A DNA stretch of 64,000 nt from Thiorhodococcus minor (GCF_010820565.1 NZ_JAAIJQ010000021.1:1-64000); one strand, 5' to 3'. Counted from the first letter of the stretch, positions 51,362 through 62,844 are shown. Notes: generated from the letters alone by a model not told the origin. A program made the numbers and translations.

Positions 51362-52036
51362 TTAGGGCAGCCAGAGCTCGAAGCAGCCGCCGGGCAGGCT
51401 GTGTCCGTTCCTCAGCTGTATGCGGCCTCGCTTGCCGTTGTTCTCGTGCAGCTCGGCGATGCTGGTGGCGAAGAAGAGACCGAGCTGAGTACGCCCCGCG
51501 GCGCGCGATCCTTGAGGCTTCTTCGCCATCCGTTCCAGGAGCCCGGAGAGCGAGTCCGGAAAACCGCCGCCGTCATCCTCGACGCGGATCACCAGATAGC
51601 CGTCTTCCTCGGCCGCGCTGACCAGGATCTGGGTCTTGGCGTAGCGGTGTGCGTTGCCGATGGTGCTGTCGAGGACGCTGCGGATGAGGTCGGCGTCGAA
51701 ATAGCCATTGAGGTCAGGCTCGCAGCCGTAGCTCAGCTGAACGTCTAAAGATGCGCAGAGGGCGGAGTTGCTGGCGACGATCTCTTCGAGGAAGTCGTCC
51801 AGATTGTGCTCGGCGATCCTCACGGCGAGCTGCTGGTTGCCGATCTTGTAGAGGGTGAGCAGCTGAATGAGATTGTTGTTGGCGCGCTGTGCCTCATGCT
51901 GGAGCAGACTGGCCTGGCGGACATCCGCGATCTTGTTGTCCGGATTGCCGACCAGCTCGTCCACGCTGCTCAGGATGAGTCCGAGCGAATTCTTGATGTC
52001 GTGGATCGAGGAAGCGAGGATATCGGAGAAGTCCAT
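51362..52036 (-). CDS. Small cytoplasmic sensor-type histidine kinase
   Basis: A 224-residue kinase core with no transmembrane segment or sensor domain. His12 lies in a canonical H box (SIHDIKNSLGLIL); the ATPase part has an N box (DSTIGNAHRYAK) and G box VEDDGGGFP, and RTQLGLFFATSIAELH. The start at 52036 is chosen from the domain; 25 codons upstream overlap the response regulator. It lies 17 bases after that gene, its likely phosphotransfer partner. Lacking its own sensor, it may be driven by the VWA protein. Confidence 0.87.
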   Translation of the reverse strand: MDFSDILASSIHDIKNSLGLILSSVDELVGNPDNKIADVRQASLLQHEAQRANNNLIQLLTLYKIGNQQLAVRIAEHNLDDFLEEIVASNSALCASLDVQLSYGCEPDLNGYFDADLIRSVLDSTIGNAHRYAKTQILVSAAEEDGYLVIRVEDDGGGFPDSLSGLLERMAKKPQGSRAAGRTQLGLFFATSIAELHENNGKRGRIQLRNGHSLPGGCFELWLP

Positions 52037-52053
52037 GCGGCTTGCCCTCGTGG

Positions 52054-53673
52054 TCAGGAGCTCGGTGATGCGAGCTGGCGCAGGCGGGAGACGACATCGC
52101 CGAGACGCCAATCGTTTGGATCCAATCCTTTGACGCGCTCGACCAGGTGCCTGACCGCATTGATGTCGTCGGCGGTCGCGCCGAGCTTCTCCATCTTCAT
52201 GATGATGGCCTTGGCGGCATTGAGGTTGATCGTCTTGTTGCCCGGCATGTCGTCGGCGGCACCGCTGAGCAGCTGGATGGCGGCGTCGAACTCGCCCTGC
52301 TTGATGAGACGCACGCCCTCGTTGTTGGTCTTGATCACCGCCTGCTGGATCTCGCGGATGGCGGTCTCCGCATCATAGTCCAGGTCCGCATGATGGCAGA
52401 CTTGGACCACTTCCATCAGCAGTTCGTCTTCGTCGTGGTTGTTGGCGATCGCCTCTTGGATGAGCTTGCTGGCCTTCTCCTGCTCGCCAAGCTGCGCGTA
52501 GGTCTTGGCCATCTCCAGCGTCACCCTGGCCGAGTGGCCCGCGGCGCTCAGCTGACTCAGGGTTTCCTCGGCCGTCTTCAAGGCCGCGGCGGCGCCTTCC
52601 GCGTCGCCTTGCCCCTTCTTGACGGCGGCGGTCGCGGTCGCGGCGTAGAGCTCTGCCTCCTTTTCGGCAGCGAATGTCTTGCCGATGTCCGCAACCACCT
52701 TGAGGGCCTCGGCATGTTTGCCGTTGGCGGACTTGGACTTGGCCAGGTCGGCGAAGAGGGACGGGTGATTGAGCACGGAGTGCTTGGCCAGGCTGACGGC
52801 GCGGCCGAAGGCCAGCTCGGCGTCGTGCGTATTGCCGTTGGTCAGCGCAAGCTCCCCGAGCAGCTGCTGACGGGGCAGGCTTCTTGGGGAGAGCCGGGCC
52901 GCGCTCTGCAAGGTCTTCTCGGCCTCGGCGAACTGTTTGAGCGCGGTCTGTGTCTTGGCCAGCCAGTCGTAGGCCGCGGTCATGTTGGTGTCCAGGCCGA
53001 CGAGATGCTCGAAGATCTCTTGGGCGAGCGGGTACTTCTTCTGCCAGAAATAGACCTTGCCGAGGCCCAGCCTGGCCCAGGGCAGATCGCGTGCGTCGAG
53101 CACTTCCTCGAAGATCTTCTTGGCCTCTTCATAGCGTTTGGCGGTGAGCAGGATGTCGGTCTTGGTCCGGATCAGCTCGGAGAGGTTCTTGGGCTTGGCC
53201 GCGATGAGGCGGTCCAGCTCGGCGATGGCGGCCGCGTAATCCTTGGCGACCAGGGCCTTGTTGACCTTGGAGAGATTCGCCTTCGCGGCGAAGAGCTTGG
53301 TCAGCCGGGTGCGCAGCAGCTCTTTGGTGAAGGGCTTCGCAAGATAGCTGTCGGGCGAGTACTCGATGGCGCTCATCACCATCTCACGTGCGTTCTCCGC
53401 GGTGATCATGATGAAGATGGTGTTCACGCCGATCAGCTGGCGGTGGCGCGCCTCCTCGAGCACCTGTTGTCCGTCCTTGCCAGGCCCCAGGTTGTAGTCG
53501 CAGAGGACGACGTCGAAGCTTTTGCGGGCGAGGTGCGAGATGGCGTCCTGGCCGTCGCGCGCCTGCTCGAGCTTGCTCACGCCGAGCGAGCGCAGCAGGT
53601 GGCGGATCGCCGAGCGCATGTCGGCGAAGTCGTCCACGATCAGGACGGATTTGTCTGAAAAATCGTTCGTCAT
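52054..53673 (-). CDS. Response regulator with C-terminal TPR-like repeats
   Basis: A 539-residue protein. The receiver domain has acidic pair Asp14-Asp15, phospho-acceptor Asp59 (VLCDYNLG), Thr91 (MITAENA) and Lys113 (LAKPF). The remainder is helical TPR-like repeats (ALVAKDYAAAIAELDRLIA and following), so the output is protein binding and not DNA binding. It is the first gene of the leftward four-gene set. Confidence 0.9.
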   Translation of the reverse strand: MTNDFSDKSVLIVDDFADMRSAIRHLLRSLGVSKLEQARDGQDAISHLARKSFDVVLCDYNLGPGKDGQQVLEEARHRQLIGVNTIFIMITAENAREMVMSAIEYSPDSYLAKPFTKELLRTRLTKLFAAKANLSKVNKALVAKDYAAAIAELDRLIAAKPKNLSELIRTKTDILLTAKRYEEAKKIFEEVLDARDLPWARLGLGKVYFWQKKYPLAQEIFEHLVGLDTNMTAAYDWLAKTQTALKQFAEAEKTLQSAARLSPRSLPRQQLLGELALTNGNTHDAELAFGRAVSLAKHSVLNHPSLFADLAKSKSANGKHAEALKVVADIGKTFAAEKEAELYAATATAAVKKGQGDAEGAAAALKTAEETLSQLSAAGHSARVTLEMAKTYAQLGEQEKASKLIQEAIANNHDEDELLMEVVQVCHHADLDYDAETAIREIQQAVIKTNNEGVRLIKQGEFDAAIQLLSGAADDMPGNKTINLNAAKAIIMKMEKLGATADDINAVRHLVERVKGLDPNDWRLGDVVSRLRQLASPSS

Positions 53674-53898
53674 AGGGCTGGGCTCCAGGTGCTCGGCACC
53701 GGTTGGTGCGCCAAGCCGCTTGCCTTCCGGTGGCTGCCGAATCGCGACGCCTTGCCGTCGATACTTGGCCGGCTAGCTGCCGGCCTGCGCAGGTCGCGAC
53801 GGGATAGTTGGCTGCGCTCCGCGCCTGGCTCGGCCTGGCGCTTGGCCCGGCCTAGCTCTGGCTGTGCCGGCGCGATGGGCTGGCAGCCGCTTGGTCGG
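53674..53898. other. Gap between purD and the signalling operon
   Basis: A 225-base gap with no gene or repeat recognised. It should contain the promoter of the four-gene signalling set, but no clear boxes were found. Confidence 0.4.
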
Positions 53899-55182
53899 CT
53901 ATGATCCGCGCGCGATGGCGCGATGACCGATGTCGCCTCGGAAGTAGCATCGCTCCCAGTGAATCCGGTCGACGGCCTGGTAGGCTAGTTTGTGCGCGGT
54001 CGCGATGTCATTTCCGAGAGCTGTCACACAAAGTACGCGACCGCCGCTGGTCAGAACAGTCTCGTCCTCCAGTTTGGTGCCGGCATGGAAGACCTTGGCC
54101 TCGCTCGCGGGGACCTCCTCCAGCCCCGAGATGGGCTTTCCGCTCTCGTAGGCGTCGGGATAGCCGCCGGCCGCCATGACGACCCCAAGGGCTGGGCGCG
54201 GATCCCAGTCTGCAGTCACTGCGTCGAGTTGCCCCTCCAGTGCCGCTTGGCAGAGGGTGACGAGATCCGACTTCAGACGGATCAGCAGCGGCTGGGTCTC
54301 CGGGTCGCCCATGCGGCAGTTGAACTCCAGCACCTTGGGTGTGCCGTCCGGCGCGATCATGAGGCCCGCATAGAGGAAGCCGAGATAGGGCAGCCCCTCG
54401 CTCGCCAGCCCGCGGACCGTCGGCTCCATCACCTCGCGCATGATGCGCTCGTGAATCTCGGGAGTAACCACGGGCGCTGGCGAATAGGCCCCCATGCCGC
54501 CGGTGTTGGGGCCGCGGTCGCCGTCGTCGCGCGCCTTGTGGTCCTGGGAGGAGGCCATGGGCAGGATGTTCTTGCCATCGACCATGGCGATGAAGCTCGC
54601 CTCCTCGCCGGTCAGGAATTCCTCGATCACGACCCGTGCCCCAGCCTCGCCGAAACGGCCGGCACCGAGCATGTCGCGGACCGCCGCCTCGGCGGTTGCC
54701 AGGTCTTCGGCGAGGATGACCCCCTTGCCGGCGGCGAGGCCATCGGCCTTGACGACGATGGGGGCGCCGACCTGGCGAAGGTAGGCGAGTGCGGGCTCGA
54801 TCTCGGTGAAGACGCCATAGGCCGCGGTCGGGATCTGATGGCGGGCTAGGAAGTCCTTGGTGAAGGACTTGGAGCCCTCCAGCTGAGCGGCCGCCTGGGT
54901 CGGGCCGAAGCAGGGCAGCCCGGCGTCCTGGAACGCATCGACCACGCCGGCGACCAAGGGTGCCTCCGGGCCGACGATGGTCAGTCCGATCGACTCCCGC
55001 TGCGCGAAGCCGAGCAGGCCGAAGATGTCGTCTGCGGCGATGGGGACGTTCTCCAGGTCTGGCTCACGGGCGGTACCGCCGTTTCCGGGCGCGACAAAGA
55101 CCGTCTCGGCCAGTGGCGATTGAGCGGCCTTCCAGGCGAGTGCGTGCTCGCGTCCGCCGCCGCCGATGATCAAAACCTTCAT
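53899..55182 (-). CDS. purD: Phosphoribosylamine-glycine ligase
   Basis: Second step of purine synthesis, 427 residues. It has [32 protein letters not shown], the ATP-grasp segment [16 protein letters not shown] and [13 protein letters not shown]. It lies with purH at 56.5 kb, as is common, but with lpxA and a MITE-like repeat between them. Confidence 0.97.
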   Translation of the reverse strand: MKVLIIGGGGREHALAWKAAQSPLAETVFVAPGNGGTAREPDLENVPIAADDIFGLLGFAQRESIGLTIVGPEAPLVAGVVDAFQDAGLPCFGPTQAAAQLEGSKSFTKDFLARHQIPTAAYGVFTEIEPALAYLRQVGAPIVVKADGLAAGKGVILAEDLATAEAAVRDMLGAGRFGEAGARVVIEEFLTGEEASFIAMVDGKNILPMASSQDHKARDDGDRGPNTGGMGAYSPAPVVTPEIHERIMREVMEPTVRGLASEGLPYLGFLYAGLMIAPDGTPKVLEFNCRMGDPETQPLLIRLKSDLVTLCQAALEGQLDAVTADWDPRPALGVVMAAGGYPDAYESGKPISGLEEVPASEAKVFHAGTKLEDETVLTSGGRVLCVTALGNDIATAHKLAYQAVDRIHWERCYFRGDIGHRAIARGS

Positions 55183-55573
55183 GCAATTCTCCGCAAGACG
55201 TGTCCCGAGTCCTTCGTGTGATTGGACGGGATTGACAGGATGAAAGGGGATCGCTGGTCGCGAATTATCCTAGATCCGGCAGTTGACCGCTTCGTGCTTC
55301 AAGCAACGCCTTGACCACTTTCAAGATCGGGGCTTTCTGCTGGCTCACCCGCTGGGTGAAGCCCGCTACGGCCTCCAGTGCACGTCCCGCGCGGCGCCTG
55401 GCTGCGTTGCAACTCGTTGTCGTAGAACCACTACGACGCCTCGTTGCGCCTTGCCAGACACCCCGCTGGACGCACCCTGGAGGCCGTCCAACCGCCGGAT
55501 CTAGGATTATAGTTGGCACTGGCCGACGTGACGCGTTGCCGCTGTCGCCCTGGCGATGCCGTGGGACGGCGCG
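55183..55573. other. Intergenic region lpxA-purD with MITE-like copy B
   Basis: No gene is supported. It holds the repeat at 55269-55505, flanked by short unique stretches. Confidence 0.7.
55269..55505 (+). mobile_element. MITE-like element, copy B
   Basis: A 237-bp copy of the element at 47871-48126. Ends are CCTAGATCCGGCAGTTG and its inverse with one mismatch. It is flanked on both sides by ATTAT, a probable 5-bp target duplication. The right half forms a long imperfect hairpin: 55369-55425 pairs with 55431-55486 around loop AACCA. A second hairpin lies at 55342-55363. No coding capacity. Confidence 0.82.
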
Positions 55574-56350
55574 CTAGCCGAACGAGATCAAGCCGCGCTG
55601 GCTCGCCCGGACGAACGCCAGGATCTCGTCCGTCTCGGCCCCCGGGTGGTCGCGCTGAGCGGCCGCCAGCGCTTCCTCGCGTGGCAGGCCGGATTTGAAG
55701 AGGAGGCGGTAGACGGCCTTGATGCGGCTGCGCTGTGCCTGCGAGAAGCCGTTGCGTCTCAGCCCCACGACGTTGAGCCCCAGCATGCGGGCGCGATGGC
55801 CGTCGGCCAGCGCGAAGGGCGGCACGTCCCGGGGGACGCCGGTCACTCCCGCGATCATGGCGTAGGCACCGATGCGGCAGAATTGATGGACCGCCACCTG
55901 GCCGGAGACGAAACAGTGGTGTGCCACCTCGACATGGCCGGCGAGGGTCGCGGTATTGGCGAAGATATTGTGGTCGCCAACGACGCAGTCGTGTCCGGCG
56001 TGCGAAAAGGCCATCCAGTAATTGTGGCTGCCGATGCGTGTACCGCCCTCGGACTTGACGCCACAGCTGATGTTGACGCCTTCCTTGAACTGGTTGTGGT
56101 CGCCAATGACCAGGGGCATGGCCTTCTCGGGCGTGAAGGTCAGATCCTGAGGCTCTGAGCCCAGGGTGACCCCATGACAGACCCTGTTGTGCCCCCCCAT
56201 CCGGGTATTTCCGTAGATGCGCGCACAGCTTTCGATGCGGCAGTCCGCGCCGATGATCGCCCCCGACTCGATGATGGAGTAGGGACCGACGCTCACGGAT
56301 GGGTGTAGCTGAGCGCCGTCCTCGACGATGGCGGTCGGGTGGATGCTCAA
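55574..56350 (-). CDS. lpxA: UDP-N-acetylglucosamine O-acyltransferase
   Basis: First lipid A step: transfers a hydroxyacyl chain from ACP to UDP-GlcNAc. The 258-residue protein is a left-handed beta-helix of hexapeptide repeats beginning [17 protein letters not shown], with the catalytic His region [12 protein letters not shown] and [16 protein letters not shown]. The start is TTG at 56350, with GGAG about 9 bases upstream; no ATG fits. It is separated from fabZ/lpxD/lpxB, which usually flank it, so it may be a second copy. Confidence 0.9.
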   Translation of the reverse strand: MSIHPTAIVEDGAQLHPSVSVGPYSIIESGAIIGADCRIESCARIYGNTRMGGHNRVCHGVTLGSEPQDLTFTPEKAMPLVIGDHNQFKEGVNISCGVKSEGGTRIGSHNYWMAFSHAGHDCVVGDHNIFANTATLAGHVEVAHHCFVSGQVAVHQFCRIGAYAMIAGVTGVPRDVPPFALADGHRARMLGLNVVGLRRNGFSQAQRSRIKAVYRLLFKSGLPREEALAAAQRDHPGAETDEILAFVRASQRGLISFG

Positions 56351-56354
56351 GAGC

Positions 56355-56388
56355 CCAGCCTCCGGCCACCAGCTTCCAGCCCCCAGCG
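56355..56388 (-). repeat. Degenerate GGAGGCT-type repeats at the lpxA ribosome site
   Basis: Read leftward, variants GGGGGCT, GGAAGCT and GGAGGCT follow one another just before the lpxA start. They match the heptamer expanded at 48262-48331, and the last copy supplies the lpxA ribosome site. Confidence 0.55.
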
Positions 56389-56405
56389 CGACGGTGAATG
56401 AGGCT

Positions 56406-56484
56406 GTAGGGTGGACAAGCGCAGCGCAGTCCACCAGGCTCGGCGCGAGATTCGGTGGACTTCGCTCTGGCTCGTCCAGCCTAC
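56406..56484. repeat. 79-bp palindromic repeat upstream of lpxA
   Basis: The arm at 56406-56435 (GTAGGGTGGACAAGC...) is nearly the inverse of 56454-56484 (...GCTCGTCCAGCCTAC), with an 18-base loop. GTAGGGTGG...CCACC-type palindromes are known as dispersed repeats in several bacterial groups. Not coding. Confidence 0.8.
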
Positions 56485-56527
56485 CATGGTCGGGGGCATC
56501 GGCTCCTGGCTGGCGGCGCTCTCCATC

Positions 56528-58084
56528 TCAGTGCCTGAAGTGGCGCATCCCCGTAAAGACCATGGCGATGTTGTGCTCGTTCGCGGCGGCGATGACCTCT
56601 TCGTCACGCATGGAGCCGCCGGGCTGGATGACGGCGGTGATGCCGGCCTCCGCAGCCTGGTCGATGCCGTCGCGGAAGGGGAAGAAGGCGTCGGAGGCCA
56701 TGACCGAGCCGACGACGGCCAGATCCGCCTGGTTGGCCTTGATCCTGGCGATGCGTGCCGAGTTCACCCGGCTCATCTGGCCGGCGCCGACACCGATGGT
56801 CATGCGGTCGCGCCCGTAAACGATGGCGTTCGACTTGACGAACTTGGCCGCACGCCAGGTGAACAGCAGGTCCTCCATCTCCTTCTCGGACGGGGGGCGC
56901 TCGGTGACGACACGGGTCTCGTTGCTGAGCTGCAGGTCGGCGTCCTGAACGAGCAGTCCGCCGTTGACGCGCTTGAAGTCGAGCCGGTGGATGGACTCGC
57001 TCGCCCAGTCCCCGCACTCCAGGAGCCGCACGTTCTTCTTCGCCGCGACGGCCTCGATCGCGGCCTGGGAGACCTTGGGCGCGATAATGACCTCGACGAA
57101 CTGACGCGCGACGATAGCGCTGGCGGTCTCGCCGTCCAGTTCGCCGTTGAAGGCGATGATGCCGCCAAAGGCCGATTCTGGATCCGTGCTGTAGGCGCGG
57201 TCATAGGCTTCGAGCAGACTGGTGCCCAGCGCGACACCGCAGGGATTGGCATGCTTGACGATGACGCAGGCGGGCGCCTCGTCGTACTGCTTGACGCACT
57301 CCACCGCGGCGTCGGTGTCCGCGATGTTGTTGTAGGAGAGCTCCTTGCCTTGAAGCTGCCTGGCCGTCGCGATGCCGGCCTCCTCGACCTGGTGCTCGGC
57401 GTAGAAGGCGGCCTTCTGGTGGGGGTTCTCGCCATAGCGCATGGACTGGCTGCGCTTGAGCTGCAGGCTCAGCGTGCGGGGGAAATCCGCTGGCCCATCG
57501 GCCTCGGCGCGCACGCCGAGATAGTTGGCGATGGCGCCGTCGTAGCGCGCGGTGTGCTCGAAGGCCTTGGCCGCGAGGTCGAATCTGGTGGCGTCACTGA
57601 CGCCGCCGGCCTTGATCTCCTCGGCGACGCGGGCATAGTCGGCCGCGTCGACCACGACGCTGACGCTGGCGTGGTTCTTGGCGGCCGCCCTCAGTAGCGT
57701 GGGGCCGCCGATGTCGATGTTCTCGATGGCGGTCGCGAGGTCGCAGTCGGGCTTCGCGACCGTGGCCTCGAAGGGGTAGAGGTTGACGACCACCAGGTCG
57801 ATGGGGGCGATGTCGTTGTCGGCCATCACCTGATCGTCGACACCGCGGCGCCCGAGGATGCCGCCGTGGATACGCGGATGCAGGGTCTTGACGCGCCCGT
57901 CCATCATTTCGGGGAAGCCGGTATGGTCGGAGACCTCGGTGACCGCGATGCCGCTCTCGGTGAGCAGTCGGGCGGTGCCGCCGGTGGAGAGGATGTCGAC
58001 GCCGTGCTCGGCGAGCTGGCGGGCGAAGTCGACCAGGCCGGTCTTGTCGGAGACGCTGATCAGGGCGCGTTGGATGGCTTGCAT
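56528..58084 (-). CDS. purH: Bifunctional AICAR formyltransferase/IMP cyclohydrolase
   Basis: Last two steps of IMP synthesis, 518 residues. The N-terminal cyclohydrolase domain has [18 protein letters not shown] and STGGTARLL; the transformylase domain has KHANPCGVA, and the C-terminus ends [10 protein letters not shown]. It is 90 bases downstream of fis on the same strand. Confidence 0.97.
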   Translation of the reverse strand: MQAIQRALISVSDKTGLVDFARQLAEHGVDILSTGGTARLLTESGIAVTEVSDHTGFPEMMDGRVKTLHPRIHGGILGRRGVDDQVMADNDIAPIDLVVVNLYPFEATVAKPDCDLATAIENIDIGGPTLLRAAAKNHASVSVVVDAADYARVAEEIKAGGVSDATRFDLAAKAFEHTARYDGAIANYLGVRAEADGPADFPRTLSLQLKRSQSMRYGENPHQKAAFYAEHQVEEAGIATARQLQGKELSYNNIADTDAAVECVKQYDEAPACVIVKHANPCGVALGTSLLEAYDRAYSTDPESAFGGIIAFNGELDGETASAIVARQFVEVIIAPKVSQAAIEAVAAKKNVRLLECGDWASESIHRLDFKRVNGGLLVQDADLQLSNETRVVTERPPSEKEMEDLLFTWRAAKFVKSNAIVYGRDRMTIGVGAGQMSRVNSARIARIKANQADLAVVGSVMASDAFFPFRDGIDQAAEAGITAVIQPGGSMRDEEVIAAANEHNIAMVFTGMRHFRH

Positions 58085-58172
58085 CGAGGGATATCCGGGT
58101 CTTGTTGGATGGTATCTCGGGTCGCCTAGGGCCGATCGGGCCTAGGACCGAATTGGGCTGCGGTAGCCGGTG

Positions 58173-58475
58173 CTAACGCTCGATTCCGTAGTGGCTGAGT
58201 CGCTTGCGCAGGGTGTTGCGCGTCATGCCGAGCATCTTGGCGGCATGACTGAGGTTGCCCTTGGTGTGCTCCAGTACGGTCTCGAACAGGGGGCGCTCGA
58301 CTTCCTCCATGACGAGGGTGTAGAGCCCCTTGACCTCATGATCGGCCATGTTGTCGAGATAGGACCCGAGGGCGTCCCGAACACATTTGCTCAGAGGGTC
58401 CGTGCGGTCGGCATCGATGATCGTTAGCCCCGTCGACTCCGCTTCTGGTAGCTGGCGCGAAGCCTCGGCTCTCAT
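58173..58475 (-). CDS. fis: DNA-binding protein Fis
   Basis: A 100-residue nucleoid-associated protein that bends DNA and activates rRNA operons. The C-terminal helix-turn-helix (LSHAAKMLGMTRNTLRKRLSHYGI) is nearly identical to the family. The ATG at 58475 overlaps the dusB stop (58472-58475), the conserved dusB-fis operon. Confidence 0.97.
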   Translation of the reverse strand: MRAEASRQLPEAESTGLTIIDADRTDPLSKCVRDALGSYLDNMADHEVKGLYTLVMEEVERPLFETVLEHTKGNLSHAAKMLGMTRNTLRKRLSHYGIER

Positions 58476-59515
58476 GCTGCTTGGGTCTCCATCTCGGGGC
58501 TTTGGTCGAGGAACGCGAGCGCCTGGGACAATTGATCTGCCGGGCTCTCGGTTCGGTTGATCCCTTGTCTGAACGCGGCAGCGCCGCAGCGCTCTCGGCA
58601 ATACCAGCCGATATGCTTGCGCGCGATCCGTACCCCTTGGCGATCGCCGTAGAAGGCATAGAGCGCCTCCAGATGGGCTTTGACGATCTCCTTGATCCAG
58701 TCCTTCGGAGCGGGGTCGCCGGCATGGCTCTGCGGGTGGATCATGCCCCGTTCGGCAGGATCCTGCGACAGCGCGGTGGCGATCTCCCGAAAGATCCAGG
58801 GGCGTCCCTGGGCGGCGCGTCCGACCATGATAGCATCGGCGCCCGTGTAGTCCAGGACATGTCTGGCGCGCTCGGGGGAGTCGATATCGCCGTTGGCGAT
58901 CAGCGTGATGCCCACCTCTCGCTTGATGCGGCGGACGGTCTCGTACTCGGCGGGTGCGGCATAGGTGCAAGCGCGTGTCCGCCCGTGCACCGTGAGCGCG
59001 GCGACGCCGGACTCGCGCGCGATGCGGGCGATCTCCACGGCATTGCGGCTGTCCGGCGACCAGCCTGTGCGGATCTTGAGCGTCACCGGGGCCTCGACCG
59101 CATTGACCACCCGCTCGAGGATGCGGCCCACGAGCACCTGGTCGCGCAGCAGCGCGGAGCCCGCCGCCACCTTGCACACCTTCTTCGCCGGGCAGCCCAT
59201 GTTGATGTCGATGATGTCCGCGCCGAGATCCAGATTGACGCGGGCGGCCTCGGCCATGGCATCCGGGTCCGTGCCCAGGATCTGCGCCGCCACTGGGCCT
59301 GCCTCTCCGGCGTAGTCCAGTCTGCGGATGGACTTGCGGCTGCTCCAGAGCGTGGTGTCGGACGAGACCATCTCGGCGACGGCCAGGCCGGCCCCAAGCT
59401 CGCGACAGAGGCTGCGATAGGGGCGGTCGCTCACCCCGGCCATGGGTGCCAGGACGAGATTGTTGGCGAGCTCGAAGGGTCCGATGCGGAAGGGGCGGAT
59501 GGGGCCGACGCTCAC
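58472..59515 (-). CDS. dusB: tRNA-dihydrouridine synthase B
   Basis: Reduces uridine to dihydrouridine in the tRNA D-loop using FMN. The 347-residue TIM-barrel protein has LAPMAGVSDRPYR, the catalytic Cys108 in NMGCPAKKVC and ANGDIDSPERA. It is coupled by overlap to fis. Confidence 0.96.
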   Translation of the reverse strand: MSVGPIRPFRIGPFELANNLVLAPMAGVSDRPYRSLCRELGAGLAVAEMVSSDTTLWSSRKSIRRLDYAGEAGPVAAQILGTDPDAMAEAARVNLDLGADIIDINMGCPAKKVCKVAAGSALLRDQVLVGRILERVVNAVEAPVTLKIRTGWSPDSRNAVEIARIARESGVAALTVHGRTRACTYAAPAEYETVRRIKREVGITLIANGDIDSPERARHVLDYTGADAIMVGRAAQGRPWIFREIATALSQDPAERGMIHPQSHAGDPAPKDWIKEIVKAHLEALYAFYGDRQGVRIARKHIGWYCRERCGAAAFRQGINRTESPADQLSQALAFLDQSPEMETQAA

Positions 59516-59561
59516 AACAGGCGCCTCCTCGATTCGCGCCCGTTCTGACGTTGGCGCTCGG

Positions 59562-60455
59562 TCATGGTGATTGCTCGATCTTGCTCAAACCGGAGATGCA
59601 GACCCAATCCTCGCGGATCCTGGGTGGGTCGAGGTCGACCGAATCAGTGTAGGCGGCGCAAACGGCCTCTGCCTGCTCGGCTAGGACACCTGAGAGGGCC
59701 AGGGCTGAGCCGGGCCGCAAGTGACCGATGAGCAGGGGGGCGAGCGCAACCAAGGGTCCGGCCAGGATGTTCGCGAGCACGACGTCGTAGGTCGTCTGCG
59801 GGGCTGCGTCTGGCGCATGGATCCCGATGCGGTCGGCAACGCCGTTGGCCGCGGCATTGTCGCGTGTGGCGTCCAGCGCCTGGGGGTCATGGTCGACCGC
59901 GATCGCCCGCGCCGCGCCCAGCTTGAGGGCGGCGATCGCGAGGATGCCGGAGCCGCAGCCGAAGTCCAGCACCGTCTTGCCGGCGAGATCGGCGGCATCC
60001 AGCCACTCCAGGCACATGGCGGTGGTCGGGTGATGGCCGGTACCGAAGGCGAGACCTGGATCCAGCCAGACCACGACGGCGTCCTGCGCCTCGGGCGGCT
60101 GGCCGTGCGGGCAGACCCAAAGCCGCTCGCCGAAACGAGTCGGCTTGAAGTCGTCGAGCCAGACGCGCTCCCAGGCCTGATCCTCGATCCGCTCGATCGT
60201 CGGCGCGGCGCCGGTCTGCTCGCTCAAGCCGGCCGCGAGCCGCCCGACCAGGGCCTGCCTCGCGGCGTCTGCCTCGAACAAAGCCGAGACCACCACTTCC
60301 GACCACAAGGGGGTTTCGCCGGGGCCGGGCTCGAGCTGAGGCTCGTCGCCTGCGTCCAGCAAGGTGACCGAGAGGGCGCCTGCCGCCTCCAGGGCCGCCT
60401 CTGCGGCCTCGGCCTGCACCCGCGGCATCTGGAATTTGAGCTGAATCCAGGGCAT
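59562..60455 (-). CDS. prmA: Ribosomal protein L11 methyltransferase
   Basis: Trimethylates ribosomal protein L11 with S-adenosylmethionine. The 297-residue protein has an N-terminal substrate domain (MPWIQLKFQMP), GLAFGTGHHPTTAMCLEWL and the SAM site VLDFGCGSGILAIAALKLGA. The start at 60455 overlaps nothing and is 8 bases after accC, the usual accC-prmA order. Confidence 0.96.
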   Translation of the reverse strand: MPWIQLKFQMPRVQAEAAEAALEAAGALSVTLLDAGDEPQLEPGPGETPLWSEVVVSALFEADAARQALVGRLAAGLSEQTGAAPTIERIEDQAWERVWLDDFKPTRFGERLWVCPHGQPPEAQDAVVVWLDPGLAFGTGHHPTTAMCLEWLDAADLAGKTVLDFGCGSGILAIAALKLGAARAIAVDHDPQALDATRDNAAANGVADRIGIHAPDAAPQTTYDVVLANILAGPLVALAPLLIGHLRPGSALALSGVLAEQAEAVCAAYTDSVDLDPPRIREDWVCISGLSKIEQSP

Positions 60456-60463
60456 CGGGTCTG

Positions 60464-61813
<1,350 letters not shown>

Positions 61814-61927
61814 GATGGAAGTATCTTCAGTTGAGTGACGTCGGATGGACTCGATGCGCGCTATGCCGCCCTGCGGCGGGCCGGCTCACCGGTCCCGCCG
61901 ACAGGGCGATCGAGGGCGCATTGGGCG

Positions 61928-62380
61928 TCATTCGATCACGAACAGCGGCTGGTTGTACTCGACCGGTTGTCCGTTCTCGACCAGGATGCGCGTGACGCGT
62001 CCCGCCTTCTCGCACTCGATCTGGTTGAGGATCTTCATGGCTTCGATGATGCAGAGCGTGTCGCCGGCCTTGACCGACTGACCCTCTTCGACAAAGGCCT
62101 TCGCGCCGGGGGACGAGGCCCGGTAGAAGGTGCCGACCATGGGCGAGCGCACGATCTCGCCGGCGATCTCCTCTTCCTCGTCGTCCTCCGCCGTGGCCGG
62201 GGCTGGCGTCGCGACCGGCGCGGGCGCGGGGGCTGGTGCTCCCTGCGGCATGTAGACCGGGGCCGCCGCGCTCGTCTGGCGGCTGATGCGCACGGACTCT
62301 TCGCCTTCGTGGATCTCGATCTCGGCGACGTCGGATTGCTCCAACAGCTCGATCAGCTTCTTAACCTTGCGGATGTCCAT
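61928..62380 (-). CDS. accB: Biotin carboxyl carrier protein
   Basis: A 150-residue biotin carrier of acetyl-CoA carboxylase. It begins [17 protein letters not shown], has an Ala/Pro-rich linker (about 39-65), and carries the biotinyl Lys116 in [10 protein letters not shown]. Next to aroQ (2-base gap), the conserved aroQ-accB-accC order. Confidence 0.97.
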   Translation of the reverse strand: MDIRKVKKLIELLEQSDVAEIEIHEGEESVRISRQTSAAAPVYMPQGAPAPAPAPVATPAPATAEDDEEEEIAGEIVRSPMVGTFYRASSPGAKAFVEEGQSVKAGDTLCIIEAMKILNQIECEKAGRVTRILVENGQPVEYNQPLFVIE

Positions 62381-62382
62381 CG

Positions 62383-62844
62383 TCAGTTGTTCTCATTACT
62401 GTGATCCTGCGCCAGACGGCTGAGCACGGCGCGCAGCGCCAGTGCATACCCTTCCGCCCCGAGTCCGCTGATCACGCCGACCGCGACGTCGGAGAAATAG
62501 GAGTGTGCGCGGAATGGCTCGCGGGCGTGCACGTTCGACAGGTGCACCTCGATGAAGGGAATGGCCACGGCCAGCAGGGCGTCGCGCAGGGCGACGCTGG
62601 TATGGGTGAAAGCAGCCGGATTGACGATGATGTAGCGTACATCATCGCGCGGAGCCTGATGGATGGCTTCGATGAGCACATGCTCCGCGTTGCTCTGGAG
62701 GAATAGAAGTCGATGACCGTCGGCCTGCGCCGTCTCTTCGAGCCTGCGCTGGATCTGGGCGAGTGTCACCTGGCCATAGTGGCCGGGCTCGCGCGTGCCG
62801 AGCAAGTTGAGGTTGGGTCCGTTGAGGACCAGGATCGTGGCCAT
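62383..62844 (-). CDS. aroQ: 3-dehydroquinate dehydratase, type II
   Basis: Third step of the shikimate pathway, 153 residues. It has [20 protein letters not shown] with the active-site Tyr, [16 protein letters not shown] and [15 protein letters not shown]. The start at 62844 is by family; a long upstream frame to 63147 is not homologous. Confidence 0.97.
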   Translation of the reverse strand: MATILVLNGPNLNLLGTREPGHYGQVTLAQIQRRLEETAQADGHRLLFLQSNAEHVLIEAIHQAPRDDVRYIIVNPAAFTHTSVALRDALLAVAIPFIEVHLSNVHAREPFRAHSYFSDVAVGVISGLGAEGYALALRAVLSRLAQDHSNENN

